Of a stretch of DNA of 24,803 bases, positions 14,619-22,307 are shown one piece after another. Under the pieces are notes generated by a model. That model saw nothing but the letters and a program-made list of their open reading frames with translations. It made no database searches and was not told the DNA's origin. The position numbers were made by a program, and so were the translations under genes. The stretch spans positions 1 through 24,803 of IMG/VR virus record IMGVR_UViG_3300017752_000150; one strand, 5' to 3'. Every line of letters begins with the position of its first letter. The first letter of the stretch is position 1. This DNA is from a virus.

Positions 14619-15320
14619 ATGTTAAAATTTTTCCGCTGGCAAGGCGGCTATGGCGGTGATACAATACTTGCCTCAATTTTATCTGTAAACGATGATCTAA
14701 TATCTAATATTAATAGTATCAAATTACAAAACAATGGTCGTTCTTACGCTACGTCCAACAAAGAACATGTTCTAAGTGAACTAGCACATGCAAACATATC
14801 AAGTGACATAGCATTGATAGAACAACGCATTGAAAAAACAATCAATGATAGTAAAACTCATATTATAAAAAATCATTGTTACATGCCATTTATGGACAAA
14901 TACAGCAACTATATGGTTGATATTGTGAGTACAAACAACTTATTAAGTTTTACCACTAGTGCTAATTTTAACAAAAACTATGAAATTACATCAAATTTTT
15001 TACGAGATTCGGATAAATTTTATAAAGTCTTAGAGCAAAAAGACAAACACGAGGCTGACAACTATATGTTATATCAGATTGCAGTCAGTCACTATAGACA
15101 TAATGCTAAACAACACCAATCAAAAAACAAAATAGTTCTAGACAAATGGATAGATAGGCAATATAATACTATATTAGGATATGAATTTAGCAAAGATATC
15201 TTAGATCAATGGATAGAAAAAAACCAATATTTACTGAACAGAAGTAATATAAAAATTGAAAAAATTTGTGATTTGGTAAAACAAGAAATGCCATATAATA
15301 AAATAAGGAAACTTATATGA
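14619..15320 (+). CDS. Unrecognised AT-rich gene, possible P-loop/sulfotransferase-like protein (233 aa)
   Basis: Not firmly recognised. The N-terminus FFRWQGGYGGDTILASIL is a strand, a Gly-rich turn with G-D-T and a helix, resembling the phosphate-binding loop of sulfotransferase or kinase-like proteins but lacking the Walker Lys. KTHIIKNHCY (about residues 79-88) would fit the second sulfotransferase strand. The remainder is Asn, Lys, Ile and Tyr-rich and helical. Base composition is visibly more AT-rich than gp13 before it and gp1 after it, with many AAA, AAT and ATA codons, which suggests a recent arrival. It starts 3 bases after gp13 without a clear Shine-Dalgarno site, and its TGA overlaps the next ATG (ATGA). 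Confidence 0.75.
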   Translation: MLKFFRWQGGYGGDTILASILSVNDDLISNINSIKLQNNGRSYATSNKEHVLSELAHANISSDIALIEQRIEKTINDSKTHIIKNHCYMPFMDKYSNYMVDIVSTNNLLSFTTSANFNKNYEITSNFLRDSDKFYKVLEQKDKHEADNYMLYQIAVSHYRHNAKQHQSKNKIVLDKWIDRQYNTILGYEFSKDILDQWIEKNQYLLNRSNIKIEKICDLVKQEMPYNKIRKLI

Positions 15321-15934
15321 TTATCGGAATTTGCGGACTGATTGGTTCTGGTAAAGGAACTGCAGGTGATGTGCTAGTTGATCAAGGCTTTACTAAAGTA
15401 AGTTTTGCTGACAAACTAAAAGATGGCGTAAGCACAATCTTTGGTTGGGATAGAGCATTGCTAGAAGGAGACACAGATGAGTCAAGAGCTTGGCGAGAAC
15501 GAAGAGACGACTTTTGGACTGATGAAACGAAAATGGAAATCACTCCTAGGTTGGTTCTTCAGTTATTTGGTACTGATTGTATGCGTAATGGCTTCGATGA
15601 CGGAATCTGGGTAAGCCTACTTAAAAAACAAATACTTGAAAATCCAGGTAACTATGTAATTCCCGATGTGCGTTTCCGCAACGAACAACAAATGATTCGT
15701 GACATTGGCGGAGAAATTTGGTGGGTGCAACGCGGCGAATTACCTGAATGGTGGGGCAGTGCTGTTGTAGACAATAACACCGGTACCAAACTAATGATGG
15801 GTTATGATGTCCATGCTAGTGAATACAAGTGGGCAGATACAAATGATAAATTTGACGAAATAATCTATAACAATGATAGTATAGATACACTTAGAGGTCA
15901 GGTTTTAAGTCACCTCGGGACCATCCCGTACTAA
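15317..15934 (+). CDS. 1: Deoxynucleoside monophosphate kinase, T4 gp1-like (205 aa)
   Basis: A Walker A loop GLIGSGKGT (residues 7-15) directly follows the first strand MIIGIC. Next come VSFADKLKDGVSTIFGWD, a stretch with ETKMEITPRLVLQLFGTD, and VIPDVRFRNEQQ, which carries the D-x-R-F-x-N-E pattern of the T4 gp1/phage dNMP kinase family. The enzyme phosphorylates dNMPs (in T4 including modified dCMP) to dNDPs for phage DNA synthesis in the cytoplasm. Its length is close to that of T4 gp1 (241). The ATG overlaps the upstream TGA (ATGA), implying coupled translation. The last 44 bases overlap the convergent zinc-protein gene. Confidence 0.9.
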   Translation: MIIGICGLIGSGKGTAGDVLVDQGFTKVSFADKLKDGVSTIFGWDRALLEGDTDESRAWRERRDDFWTDETKMEITPRLVLQLFGTDCMRNGFDDGIWVSLLKKQILENPGNYVIPDVRFRNEQQMIRDIGGEIWWVQRGELPEWWGSAVVDNNTGTKLMMGYDVHASEYKWADTNDKFDEIIYNNDSIDTLRGQVLSHLGTIPY

Positions 15935-16223
15935 TTAGTTCGGCATTGCAATTCAAGCAAACTGTTTTAAGATTGCGATTGCTAACATTATTTAAATTTC
16001 CATCAATATAAAACACAGTGACTTGCACTCTAAGTGTAGGTTTAAATCCACATGCTTCGCATGTACGCTTGACTTTATACCCACTATCTACCCATAATGG
16101 TTTTACAGGTTTATGTAATTTTAAACACTGTTCGCACTTCTTTCTGTAAAAGACACGATCGTCTTTGTGATAGTTGATTGCTCTAGGACGTTGTCCACAT
16201 GTCTCACAAATAGGGCGTTGCAT
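15891..16223 (-). CDS. Zinc-binding degenerate HNH-like protein (110 aa)
   Basis: Four CxxC knuckles (Cys6/9, 30/33, 55/58, 89/92) predict two zinc sites. Between the last two lies FYIDGNLNNVSNRNL (71-85), which has the D-G-N..N...NL spacing of HNH nucleases. However, the expected His before IDG is Tyr72 and the expected final His after the last CxxC is Asn93. It is therefore an HNH-like scaffold that has probably lost catalysis, and may bind DNA or RNA. I recall similar short proteins in marine T4-like phages, without known function. It is convergent with dNMP kinase, sharing 44 bases. The start at 16223 has no strong ribosome site. Confidence 0.75.
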   Translation of the reverse strand: MQRPICETCGQRPRAINYHKDDRVFYRKKCEQCLKLHKPVKPLWVDSGYKVKRTCEACGFKPTLRVQVTVFYIDGNLNNVSNRNLKTVCLNCNAELISTGWSRGDLKPDL

Positions 16224-16240
16224 ATGCTTATTTACCCATA

Positions 16241-16260
16241 CCTTTAAAGGGATTTGTCAA
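16241..16260 (-). promoter_or_regulatory. Possible promoter/operator for the zinc protein
   Basis: On the minus strand a TTGACA (16260-16255) stands ~32 bases before the ATG at 16223, followed by the perfect palindrome CCTTTAAAGG (16250-16241). The -10 that should follow is poor (GGTAAA or TAAATA at 18-20 base spacing). A weak sigma70-type promoter with an overlapping operator is possible. Confidence 0.3.
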
Positions 16261-16284
16261 ATACGGGGTTTTTAAGGGTGTTCT

Positions 16285-16292
16285 TATAAATA
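16285..16292 (+). promoter_or_regulatory. T4-type late promoter box (TATAAATA) for the tail sheath gene
   Basis: A perfect TATAAATA lies 39 bases before the sheath ATG at 16331. An AGGA ribosome site is at 16319-16322. The strong match fits the high expression expected for sheath protein. Confidence 0.88.
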
Positions 16293-16330
16293 GTTATAAC
16301 GAATTAAAACCTTGATTGAGGAAGAAAAAC

Positions 16331-18049
16331 ATGGCACTAATATCACCGGGTGTAGAAGTTACAGTTATTGATGAAAGTAATTATGCACCATCAGCAGCAG
16401 GCACAGTAGCAGCGATTGTTATTGCAACTGCACAAGATAAAACAAGTGGAACTGGCTCAGGCACTGCGGCAGGAACAACTGCAGCAAATGCTGGCAACAC
16501 ATACTTGATTGGAAGCCAGAGAGAACTAACAAGTACTTTCGGAAATCCAACATTTTACAACACTGCATCAGGATCACCGATTAATGGTTACGAACTTAAT
16601 GAATATGGCTTGATGGCAGCATACAGTTTACTCGGTGTAAGTAACAGAGCATATGTTATCCGTGCAGACATTGACCTTGCTGAACTAGCAAGCAGTACAA
16701 GTCGTCCGCTGGGTAATCCAACAGGCGGCACAGTTTGGTGGGATGTAAGTTCAGACACACGCTGGGGAATTTTTGAATGGAATGCAAGCACAGGTGCATT
16801 TACTAACAAAGTTCCAACAGTAATCACAAGTACAACTGATCTAACAGGCGGTGTTCCAAAAACTTCAATTGGTGCAATTGGTGATTATGCATTGGTTGCA
16901 ACAAATACTAGCAATCCTGTATACTACAAGAACCGCAGCAATGCTTGGGTACTAGTAGGAAGTTCAGCATGGCAGGTTGCACATGCAACAATTGCTGGCA
17001 CAGTAGCAAGCACAGGTAACGATTTTACAATTGGTAACAGCATTGACATCAATGGCTCAACTGTAACCACAACTGCACAAACACTGGCAGGTCTAGTTAG
17101 TGACATTAACACTGCAGCAATTACAGGCGTAACTGCCGCGGCAGTTGATAATAAAATTGAACTTTATGCAACTAGTGCCGCAGCAAGTGAGCAGATTATT
17201 CTTGCTAACAATACTGGTACAATCCTCACAGATGCAGGTTTGACAGCAGGTACATATGCAAGACCAAAGATTGCACAAGATCCACATTACACTGTCCCAG
17301 CATGGAAGTCAACAGATACAACACCTCGTCCAACAGGTAGTGTATGGGCAAAGACAACACAAAGTAATTTAGGATTTTTAGCAGACGTTAGTACATATAG
17401 TACTAGTACTGCATCGTTTACATCTAGTAGTGCTCCGTCATACACAAATGACCAAACTGCACTTAAGAATCTCGATGTAACAGGCGGCAGTGCAATCACA
17501 GCAGGTAGTTTTTATGTACAGTATGATGTAACTGAAAATGATACAGTAACATACAAATTGTTTAAGCGTTACAGTTCAGGTGCATTAGATGTTGTAGGTT
17601 TAGTAAATGCAGCAGCTCCGATTACTGGCAGTGAAACATTTACAATCCAAGCCAGTGTTGCAAACAGTGAAACACTTTCAACTGCAGTTCAAGTAACAAC
17701 AAGTGGCACAAGTATTGCAGACATTGCAAGTGACATTAACGGCGCAAACGTTGCAAACGTTAGTGCAAGTGTTAATAGTGCTGGATATCTTAAAATTACA
17801 CATGCACTAGGCGGTGTAATTGTTCTTAAAGATACAAGCGGTACACCAATTGCAGATGCAGGTATTACAACAAGTATTACAACTGGTCAGGTTCGTGATG
17901 GCAATGATAGTAATCTTATCCTAAGTAACTGGATTGCTGATACATACACTGCAGCATCAAGCGCACCAAGTGCTAATCCAGCAGACAATGCATACTGGTA
18001 TGCTGGTGGATTTGAAACAGACATTCTAGTACATGATGGCACAACTTGA
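16331..18049 (+). CDS. 18: Tail sheath protein gp18, N-terminal part up to in-frame TGA (572 aa)
   Basis: The ATG at 16331 follows GAGGA; an upstream in-frame TTG (16316) lacks a site and is not favoured. The start ALISPGVEVTVIDESNY is the classic contractile-sheath N-terminus. YLIGSQRELTSTFGNPTFYN and NEYGLMAAYSLLGVSNRAYV (to about residue 115) are conserved sheath segments. Gp18 polymerises around the gp19 tube and contracts on infection. Two inserted domains each contain a D-I-N-x-A type motif (LAGLVSDINTAAITGV about residue 255; IADIASDINGANVANV about 465), similar to the IN motif of flagellar hook-associated proteins. The frame stops at TGA 18047-18049 in the context DGTT-stop-RGYQ, but coding continues in the same frame for 498 codons. 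Confidence 0.88.
   Translation: MALISPGVEVTVIDESNYAPSAAGTVAAIVIATAQDKTSGTGSGTAAGTTAANAGNTYLIGSQRELTSTFGNPTFYNTASGSPINGYELNEYGLMAAYSLLGVSNRAYVIRADIDLAELASSTSRPLGNPTGGTVWWDVSSDTRWGIFEWNASTGAFTNKVPTVITSTTDLTGGVPKTSIGAIGDYALVATNTSNPVYYKNRSNAWVLVGSSAWQVAHATIAGTVASTGNDFTIGNSIDINGSTVTTTAQTLAGLVSDINTAAITGVTAAAVDNKIELYATSAAASEQIILANNTGTILTDAGLTAGTYARPKIAQDPHYTVPAWKSTDTTPRPTGSVWAKTTQSNLGFLADVSTYSTSTASFTSSSAPSYTNDQTALKNLDVTGGSAITAGSFYVQYDVTENDTVTYKLFKRYSSGALDVVGLVNAAAPITGSETFTIQASVANSETLSTAVQVTTSGTSIADIASDINGANVANVSASVNSAGYLKITHALGGVIVLKDTSGTPIADAGITTSITTGQVRDGNDSNLILSNWIADTYTAASSAPSANPADNAYWYAGGFETDILVHDGTT
18047..18049 (+). other. In-frame TGA inside the tail sheath gene
   Basis: This is the only stop between the sheath start (16331) and its natural TAA (19544-19546). 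Frame, codon use and homology continue on both sides. The next base is A (TGAA), a context known to favour UGA readthrough in E. coli. A TGG (Trp) is the likely ancestral codon. Confidence 0.9.
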
Positions 18050-19546
18050 AGAGGTTATCAAAATATAACTGACACACGAGGCTTTGCACTAGCAGATACA
18101 GATCCAGCAGGTGTTATCTTTAGCACAACAGAGCCTACTGTACAAAGTGATAATACTGTACTTGTAAATGGTGATCTGTGGATTGATACAAGTGATCTTG
18201 AGAACTATCCTGCACTTTACAGACGCGAAACTGTAAGTGGTGAAGCACGTTGGGTTGCAATTGATAAAACAGACAACACAACTGAAAATGGTATTATTTT
18301 CGGTGATGCACGTTTTATGGGCGATACAACAACAGACGTTGTAACTGGCACAATTCCGACAACTGCAAGTCTACTAACAATTGATACATTAGACATTGAC
18401 AGACCTGATCCAACAATTTATCCACGTGGTATGTTGTTGTTTAACACAAGACGTAGTACATATGGTGTAAAGCAGTTCAAGAGTGATTACTTCTCACGCA
18501 CTAACTTTAGTGACACAACTACATATCCAACGCTTCCTACAGAAAAGGATGCATGGGTAACACAGAGTGGTAGTACATTTGGACGCAAAGCAGTTCGTAA
18601 TATTATTTCAACTGCAATGAAATCTGCACTTGATGCAAGCACAGAGCTTCGTGAAGATGCAAGAATCTTTAACACTATTGCAGCACCAGGTTATCCAGAG
18701 CTAATTAGTAACATGGTAAGCCTAAACAACGACAGACGCCAAACAGCGTTTGTAGTAGGCGATAGCCCAATGAGACTAGCGTCAACAAGCACTGCTATTG
18801 AAAACTGGGCAACAAATGCATCAGTAGCATCAGACAACGGTGAAGATGGACTAGTAACTAGTGATCCATACCTGGGTGTGTTTTATCCGGCTGCAACAAC
18901 AAATGATTTAAGTGGCAACACAATTGTTGTTCCAGCAAGTCATATGATGTTACGCACAATTGCTAGAAGTGACGATATTAGTTTCCCATGGTTTGCACCA
19001 GCAGGCACAAGACGTGGACTAGTAGACAATGTTGCAAGTATTGGCTACATCAACAGTGCAACAGGCGCATTTGTTAATGACAACGTTCGCGAGAGTGTAA
19101 GAGATACACTGTATACAAACAGAGTTAATCCAATTGCATTCTTTAACGGTAGTGGAATTCTTAACTATGGTAACAAGACTCGTGCAGGCACAACAAGTGC
19201 GCTAGATCGCATTAACGTTGCTAGACTAGTTGGATATCTAAGACGTCAACTACAAACAATTGCAACAGGGTTTGTGTTTGAACCAAACGATAAGATTACT
19301 AGAGACGAGCTAAAGCAGCAAGTTGAACAGACACTTAACGATTTGGTAGCAAAGCGCGGCGTATTTGATTACTTGGTAGTTTGTGATGAAACTAATAACA
19401 CACCAGGCAGAATTGATCGTAACGAACTATACGTTGATGTTGCTATTGAACCTACTAAGGCTGCGGAATTTATCTTTATTCCAATCAGACTTAAAAACAC
19501 AGGTGAGATTGCAAGCGGAAACGTAGCGGCAGCAAGCACAGTTTAA
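18050..19546 (+). CDS. 18: Tail sheath protein gp18, C-terminal part after the TGA (498 codons)
   Basis: The same reading frame as the N-terminal part stays open from 18050 to TAA 19544-19546. The first Met is only at codon 90 (18317), with no ribosome site, so a separate protein starting there is unlikely. The sequence right after the TGA (RGYQNITDTRGFALADTDPA, then GDLWIDTSDLENYPALYR) is typical of gp18. The C-terminal part (PDPTIYPRGMLLFNTRRS, SPWFAPAG-like FPWFAPAGTRRGLV, VNPIAFFNGSGI, then the DYLVVCDETNNT and VDVAIEPTKAAEFIFIPIRL end) is the highly conserved sheath core that binds the tube and neighbouring subunits. Without it the sheath cannot function. Full length with readthrough would be 1071 residues, larger than T4 gp18 (659). 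Confidence 0.85.
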   Translation, partial: RGYQNITDTRGFALADTDPAGVIFSTTEPTVQSDNTVLVNGDLWIDTSDLENYPALYRRETVSGEARWVAIDKTDNTTENGIIFGDARFMGDTTTDVVTGTIPTTASLLTIDTLDIDRPDPTIYPRGMLLFNTRRSTYGVKQFKSDYFSRTNFSDTTTYPTLPTEKDAWVTQSGSTFGRKAVRNIISTAMKSALDASTELREDARIFNTIAAPGYPELISNMVSLNNDRRQTAFVVGDSPMRLASTSTAIENWATNASVASDNGEDGLVTSDPYLGVFYPAATTNDLSGNTIVVPASHMMLRTIARSDDISFPWFAPAGTRRGLVDNVASIGYINSATGAFVNDNVRESVRDTLYTNRVNPIAFFNGSGILNYGNKTRAGTTSALDRINVARLVGYLRRQLQTIATGFVFEPNDKITRDELKQQVEQTLNDLVAKRGVFDYLVVCDETNNTPGRIDRNELYVDVAIEPTKAAEFIFIPIRLKNTGEIASGNVAAASTV

Positions 19547-19557
19547 GTAAAAAAGGG

Positions 19558-19590
19558 AAAAAGGGGGGCTAAAATTGCCCCTCTTTTTTT
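19558..19590 (+). terminator. Rho-independent terminator after the tail sheath gene
   Basis: A stem of AAAAAGGGGGGC (19558-19569) pairs with GCCCCTCT plus T's (19577-19588), including one G-U pair, across a seven-base loop. It ends in a T run to 19590. It lies 11 bases after the sheath stop and just before the late promoter of the tube gene, separating the two highly expressed genes. Confidence 0.92.
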
Positions 19591-19603
19591 ATGACTTGAA
19601 TTA

Positions 19604-19611
19604 GATAAATA
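19604..19611 (+). promoter_or_regulatory. T4-type late promoter box (GATAAATA) for the tail tube gene
   Basis: GATAAATA lies 31 bases before the tube ATG at 19642, between the sheath terminator and an AGGAG ribosome site (19628-19632). Confidence 0.85.
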
Positions 19612-19641
19612 CTTTTATAATTAAGATAGGAGCGAAACGAC

Positions 19642-20259
19642 ATGTCAGTTTCATCATTAACAAAATTTACAGTACCTATTGACGGTGATCAAAGCGCAGC
19701 AAGTCAAGGCTTGCTTATGCCAAAACTTAAATATCGCTTCCGTGCGTCATTTGAAAACTTTGGTATTAGCACACCTCGTACAGAGATGACAAAGCAAGTA
19801 ATGAATATTACTCGCCCTGCAGTGACATTTGAAGAGTCAATGATTGAGATTTATAATAGTAAAGTTTACCTAGCAGGTAAGCATACTTGGGATCCAATTA
19901 CAGTCAATCTACGCGACGATGTCAATGGTGGTGTAACTAAATTGTGCGGAGAGCAAATCCAAAAGCAGTTTGATTTCATGGAGCAAAGTAGTGCTAGTTC
20001 AGGTATTGATTACAAGTTTGTAACACGTTTTGAACTACTAGACGGTGGCAACGGAGCAAATGCACCAAGTGTACTTGAAACTTGGGAACTATACGGTTGT
20101 TTTGTGCAGAACATCAACTACAATGATTTAGATTATGCATCACAAGAGCCAGTACAGATTACAATGAGTATTAGATTTGATAATGCTGTACAAACACCAC
20201 TTGGTGACGGTATTGGTTCAGCAGTAGCGAGAACACTAGGTCAAACTATTACTGGCTAA
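19642..20259 (+). CDS. 19: Tail tube protein gp19 (205 aa)
   Basis: Located directly after the sheath gene. KLKYRFRASFENFGI, a NITRPAVTFEESMIEIYNSK segment, GKHTWDPITVNLRDDVNG and the ending ETWELYGCFVQNINYNDLDY with PVQITMSIRFDNAVQ form the known gp19 tail-tube fold: a beta-barrel with the W.PI.V.LRDD and WEL.GC.(V/I).. signatures. It stacks as hexamers inside the sheath to make the DNA conduit. It is slightly longer than T4 gp19 (163 residues), mostly through N- and C-terminal extensions. The start has AGGAG at nine bases, and a dedicated late promoter implies high-level expression. The next gene begins 15 bases after its stop. Confidence 0.92.
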   Translation: MSVSSLTKFTVPIDGDQSAASQGLLMPKLKYRFRASFENFGISTPRTEMTKQVMNITRPAVTFEESMIEIYNSKVYLAGKHTWDPITVNLRDDVNGGVTKLCGEQIQKQFDFMEQSSASSGIDYKFVTRFELLDGGNGANAPSVLETWELYGCFVQNINYNDLDYASQEPVQITMSIRFDNAVQTPLGDGIGSAVARTLGQTITG

Positions 20260-20274
20260 TAGGAGTACTTCCAA

Positions 20275-21480
20275 ATGGCTAGTGTAAATCCAAATCTATC
20301 ACCTTTAACTGAAGGCGAAACAGTGCGTGACTACAAACATGCGTCACGCACTTTTGTTGACAATAACTACGAGCTACAGCCAAGATTTAGTAATCTTTTT
20401 CATGTAGTATTTGAGTTTACAGCAGAAGCAGCAACATTATTCAATACAATAGAGCAACTAGAAATACCTATTCTAGTAAAAAGTGTTGACTTGCCTACAT
20501 ATACTGTTGACGTACAAACACATAACCAGTATAATAGAAAAGTACAAAGTCATCATAGTATGAATTATAATCCTATTGTTGTGCGTTTCCACGATGATGC
20601 AAAAGAACTTATTCGTAACATGTGGCACAAGTATTATATCTATTATAATGCAGATAGTACATATGATTTGGATAGTAATAGTTACACAGCATATGACAAA
20701 TATAGCAACCGTGTGCAACAACAATGGGGTATGCAAAGAGGCAATAAACGTTTCTTTAAGAATATTAAAATTTATAGTATGAATAATCATAAGTTTGCAG
20801 AATACACACTTATCAATCCTATCATTACTGCATTTAATCATGACAGTCATGCTTATGCAAATGGTGGACTTATGGAAAATACCATGCAACTTGCATATGA
20901 AACTGTAAAATATGCAACAGGTTATGTAAACAATATTACACCACGTGGCTTTGCTGATATACATTATGATGTAGAAACCAGCGATTTATCAACTACAAAT
21001 ACAGATACAGAAGCCTTTATTAATGGAGAGACTGTAAGTGTCGCAGGACAAAAGCCAAAAGATTTATTCCAGGGTAATGTTATCGGTGTCATCAAAGATG
21101 CTGAAATAGTGTACAATGAAACAAGACTTAATACAGGTAATATTATAACAGATACACTAAGTATTTTTGCAAACAATTTACTGACAGGCAAAAAATCAAC
21201 AAGCAATATACTTGTTCCAGTTACTGGTTTAGTTGAAAATGTTGCTAATAAATTTGCCGGTAATATCACAGATGGTATTGCAAATACAGCAACAGGCATT
21301 GCTACAGGAATTATTAGTAGCCAGGGACAAAGTATTCAGAAAACTAATTCTACACCAGTAACCAGTGAAACACAAATTGGATTTGCAAAGACAGTGCCAC
21401 GTGTTGATGCAACAGTAAGTAACGCAAACAACATCAGTGATGTTACACAATACTTTAGTAATCTAGTAGGTAAAAAATAA
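20275..21480 (+). CDS. Tail-tube-fold virion protein (401 aa)
   Basis: Start at 20275 follows AGGAG (20261-20265). The first ~220 residues follow the gp19-type tube fold: RFSNLFHVVFEFT, IPILVKSVDLPTYTVDVQTH (orientation as in gp19 RFR..F.NF), YNPIVVRFHDDAKELI and FFKNIKIYSMNNHKFAEYTL. In T4 the baseplate tube-initiators gp54 and gp48 share this fold, so this could be an equivalent tube cap or initiator, though sequence alone does not prove it. Residues ~220-401 are Thr, Asn and Gly-rich with alternating amphipathic stretches (NIITDTLSIFANNLLTG, GIANTATGIATGI), perhaps membrane-active or internal to the tube. Its order right after gp19 suggests that it is assembled with the tube. Confidence 0.7.
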   Translation: MASVNPNLSPLTEGETVRDYKHASRTFVDNNYELQPRFSNLFHVVFEFTAEAATLFNTIEQLEIPILVKSVDLPTYTVDVQTHNQYNRKVQSHHSMNYNPIVVRFHDDAKELIRNMWHKYYIYYNADSTYDLDSNSYTAYDKYSNRVQQQWGMQRGNKRFFKNIKIYSMNNHKFAEYTLINPIITAFNHDSHAYANGGLMENTMQLAYETVKYATGYVNNITPRGFADIHYDVETSDLSTTNTDTEAFINGETVSVAGQKPKDLFQGNVIGVIKDAEIVYNETRLNTGNIITDTLSIFANNLLTGKKSTSNILVPVTGLVENVANKFAGNITDGIANTATGIATGIISSQGQSIQKTNSTPVTSETQIGFAKTVPRVDATVSNANNISDVTQYFSNLVGKK

Positions 21481-21481
21481 T

Positions 21482-21853
21482 ATGTCACAATCAACTAATC
21501 TACCAATAGTTAGTCCAGCAGATAGTTTTGATCAACGTGTTCAGGATTATTTTACTAACTATTTTACATCGCCAATTAGTTTAACGGATATGGAGTATGA
21601 AGCTGCAAAAAGTTTTTTTGTAGCTCGCACTAACAACGAAGATGCCGCCGCCGCTCTAACTGCTGCAGTCATACAAGCATCTAATGAACTTAATATTTAC
21701 ATCGTAGATATTATCAAAGAATTTGAACAAAGTAGTGATCTTAAAAGTGCAGTTCCTACGTTTTTAAATCTAAGTAGAAGGACTACAAGTCTACTTGGAT
21801 ATGAAGCAAATATTACACCAAATGAGAACATAGCACGCCAAGTGAGTGCATAA
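21482..21853 (+). CDS. Small acidic virion-associated protein of unknown function (123 aa)
   Basis: Not recognised. It starts one base after the preceding stop with a weak ribosome site and ends in a TAATG overlap with gp4, so it is translationally tied to both neighbours. It is mostly helical, with an Asp/Ser/Thr-rich N-terminus (residues 1-40), a helical AKSFFVARTNN...AAALTAAVIQASN segment and an acidic C-terminus. No Cys, metal or membrane motif. Position between a tube-fold protein and a head-completion protein suggests a tail or head assembly factor. Confidence 0.7.
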   Translation: MSQSTNLPIVSPADSFDQRVQDYFTNYFTSPISLTDMEYEAAKSFFVARTNNEDAAAALTAAVIQASNELNIYIVDIIKEFEQSSDLKSAVPTFLNLSRRTTSLLGYEANITPNENIARQVSA

Positions 21854-22293
21854 TGTTTAGTCGTAACAAATATGCCAATGGTGTATATACTATTACAAAT
21901 CCAGACAAATATAGTGGAAATAAAGCACCTCGATATAGAAGTGGTTGGGAACATGCATTTATGCGTTTCTGCGACAATAATCCAAGTGTAATAAGTTGGG
22001 CAAGTGAAGCAATACAAATACCTTATCGTAATCCACTTACAGGAAAAGGTACAGTATATGTGCCAGACTTTATTGTAATGTATCAGGACAAACGTGGAAA
22101 CAAACATGCAGAACTTATAGAAATAAAGCCTAAAGCACAGACCATGTTAACAGAAAAAACTCGTGAAAAAGAAAAACTTGCAATTGCTATTAATCATGCT
22201 AAATGGGAAGCCGCTGCTAAATGGGCAAAGCATAAAGGATTGCGATTTAGAGTTGTAACCGAAGACGATATTTTTCACAATGGTAAACGCTAA
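21853..22293 (+). CDS. 4: Head completion protein gp4, PD-(D/E)XK-like (146 aa)
   Basis: RSGWEHAFMRFCDNNPSVI, WASEAIQIPYRNP and VYVPDFIVMY match the T4 gp4 (gp50/65) head completion family in sequence and length (T4 about 150 residues). Glu33, Asp72 (in VPDF) and Glu90-x-Lys92 (EIKP) have the order and spacing of a TnsA/PD-(D/E)XK nuclease active site. The family acts after DNA packaging to make heads competent for tail joining; whether it cuts DNA is not settled by the sequence. The start overlaps the preceding stop (TAATG), and the next gene gp16 begins 14 bases after its stop behind AAGGA. Confidence 0.85.
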   Translation: MFSRNKYANGVYTITNPDKYSGNKAPRYRSGWEHAFMRFCDNNPSVISWASEAIQIPYRNPLTGKGTVYVPDFIVMYQDKRGNKHAELIEIKPKAQTMLTEKTREKEKLAIAINHAKWEAAAKWAKHKGLRFRVVTEDDIFHNGKR

Positions 22294-22307
22294 GGATAAC
22301 TATTAGT

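Noticed and set aside
16331-19546. Reassignment of TGA to Trp (alternative genetic code) as the reason for the sheath TGA
   Set aside because: TGA ends other genes in the window (12163-12165, 15318-15320, 23341-23343) and TGG is used for Trp throughout, including within the sheath gene.
18317-19546. Independent gene starting at ATG 18317
   Set aside because: No ribosome site or promoter precedes it, and sheath-like coding continues in the same frame for 89 codons upstream of this Met, back to the TGA.
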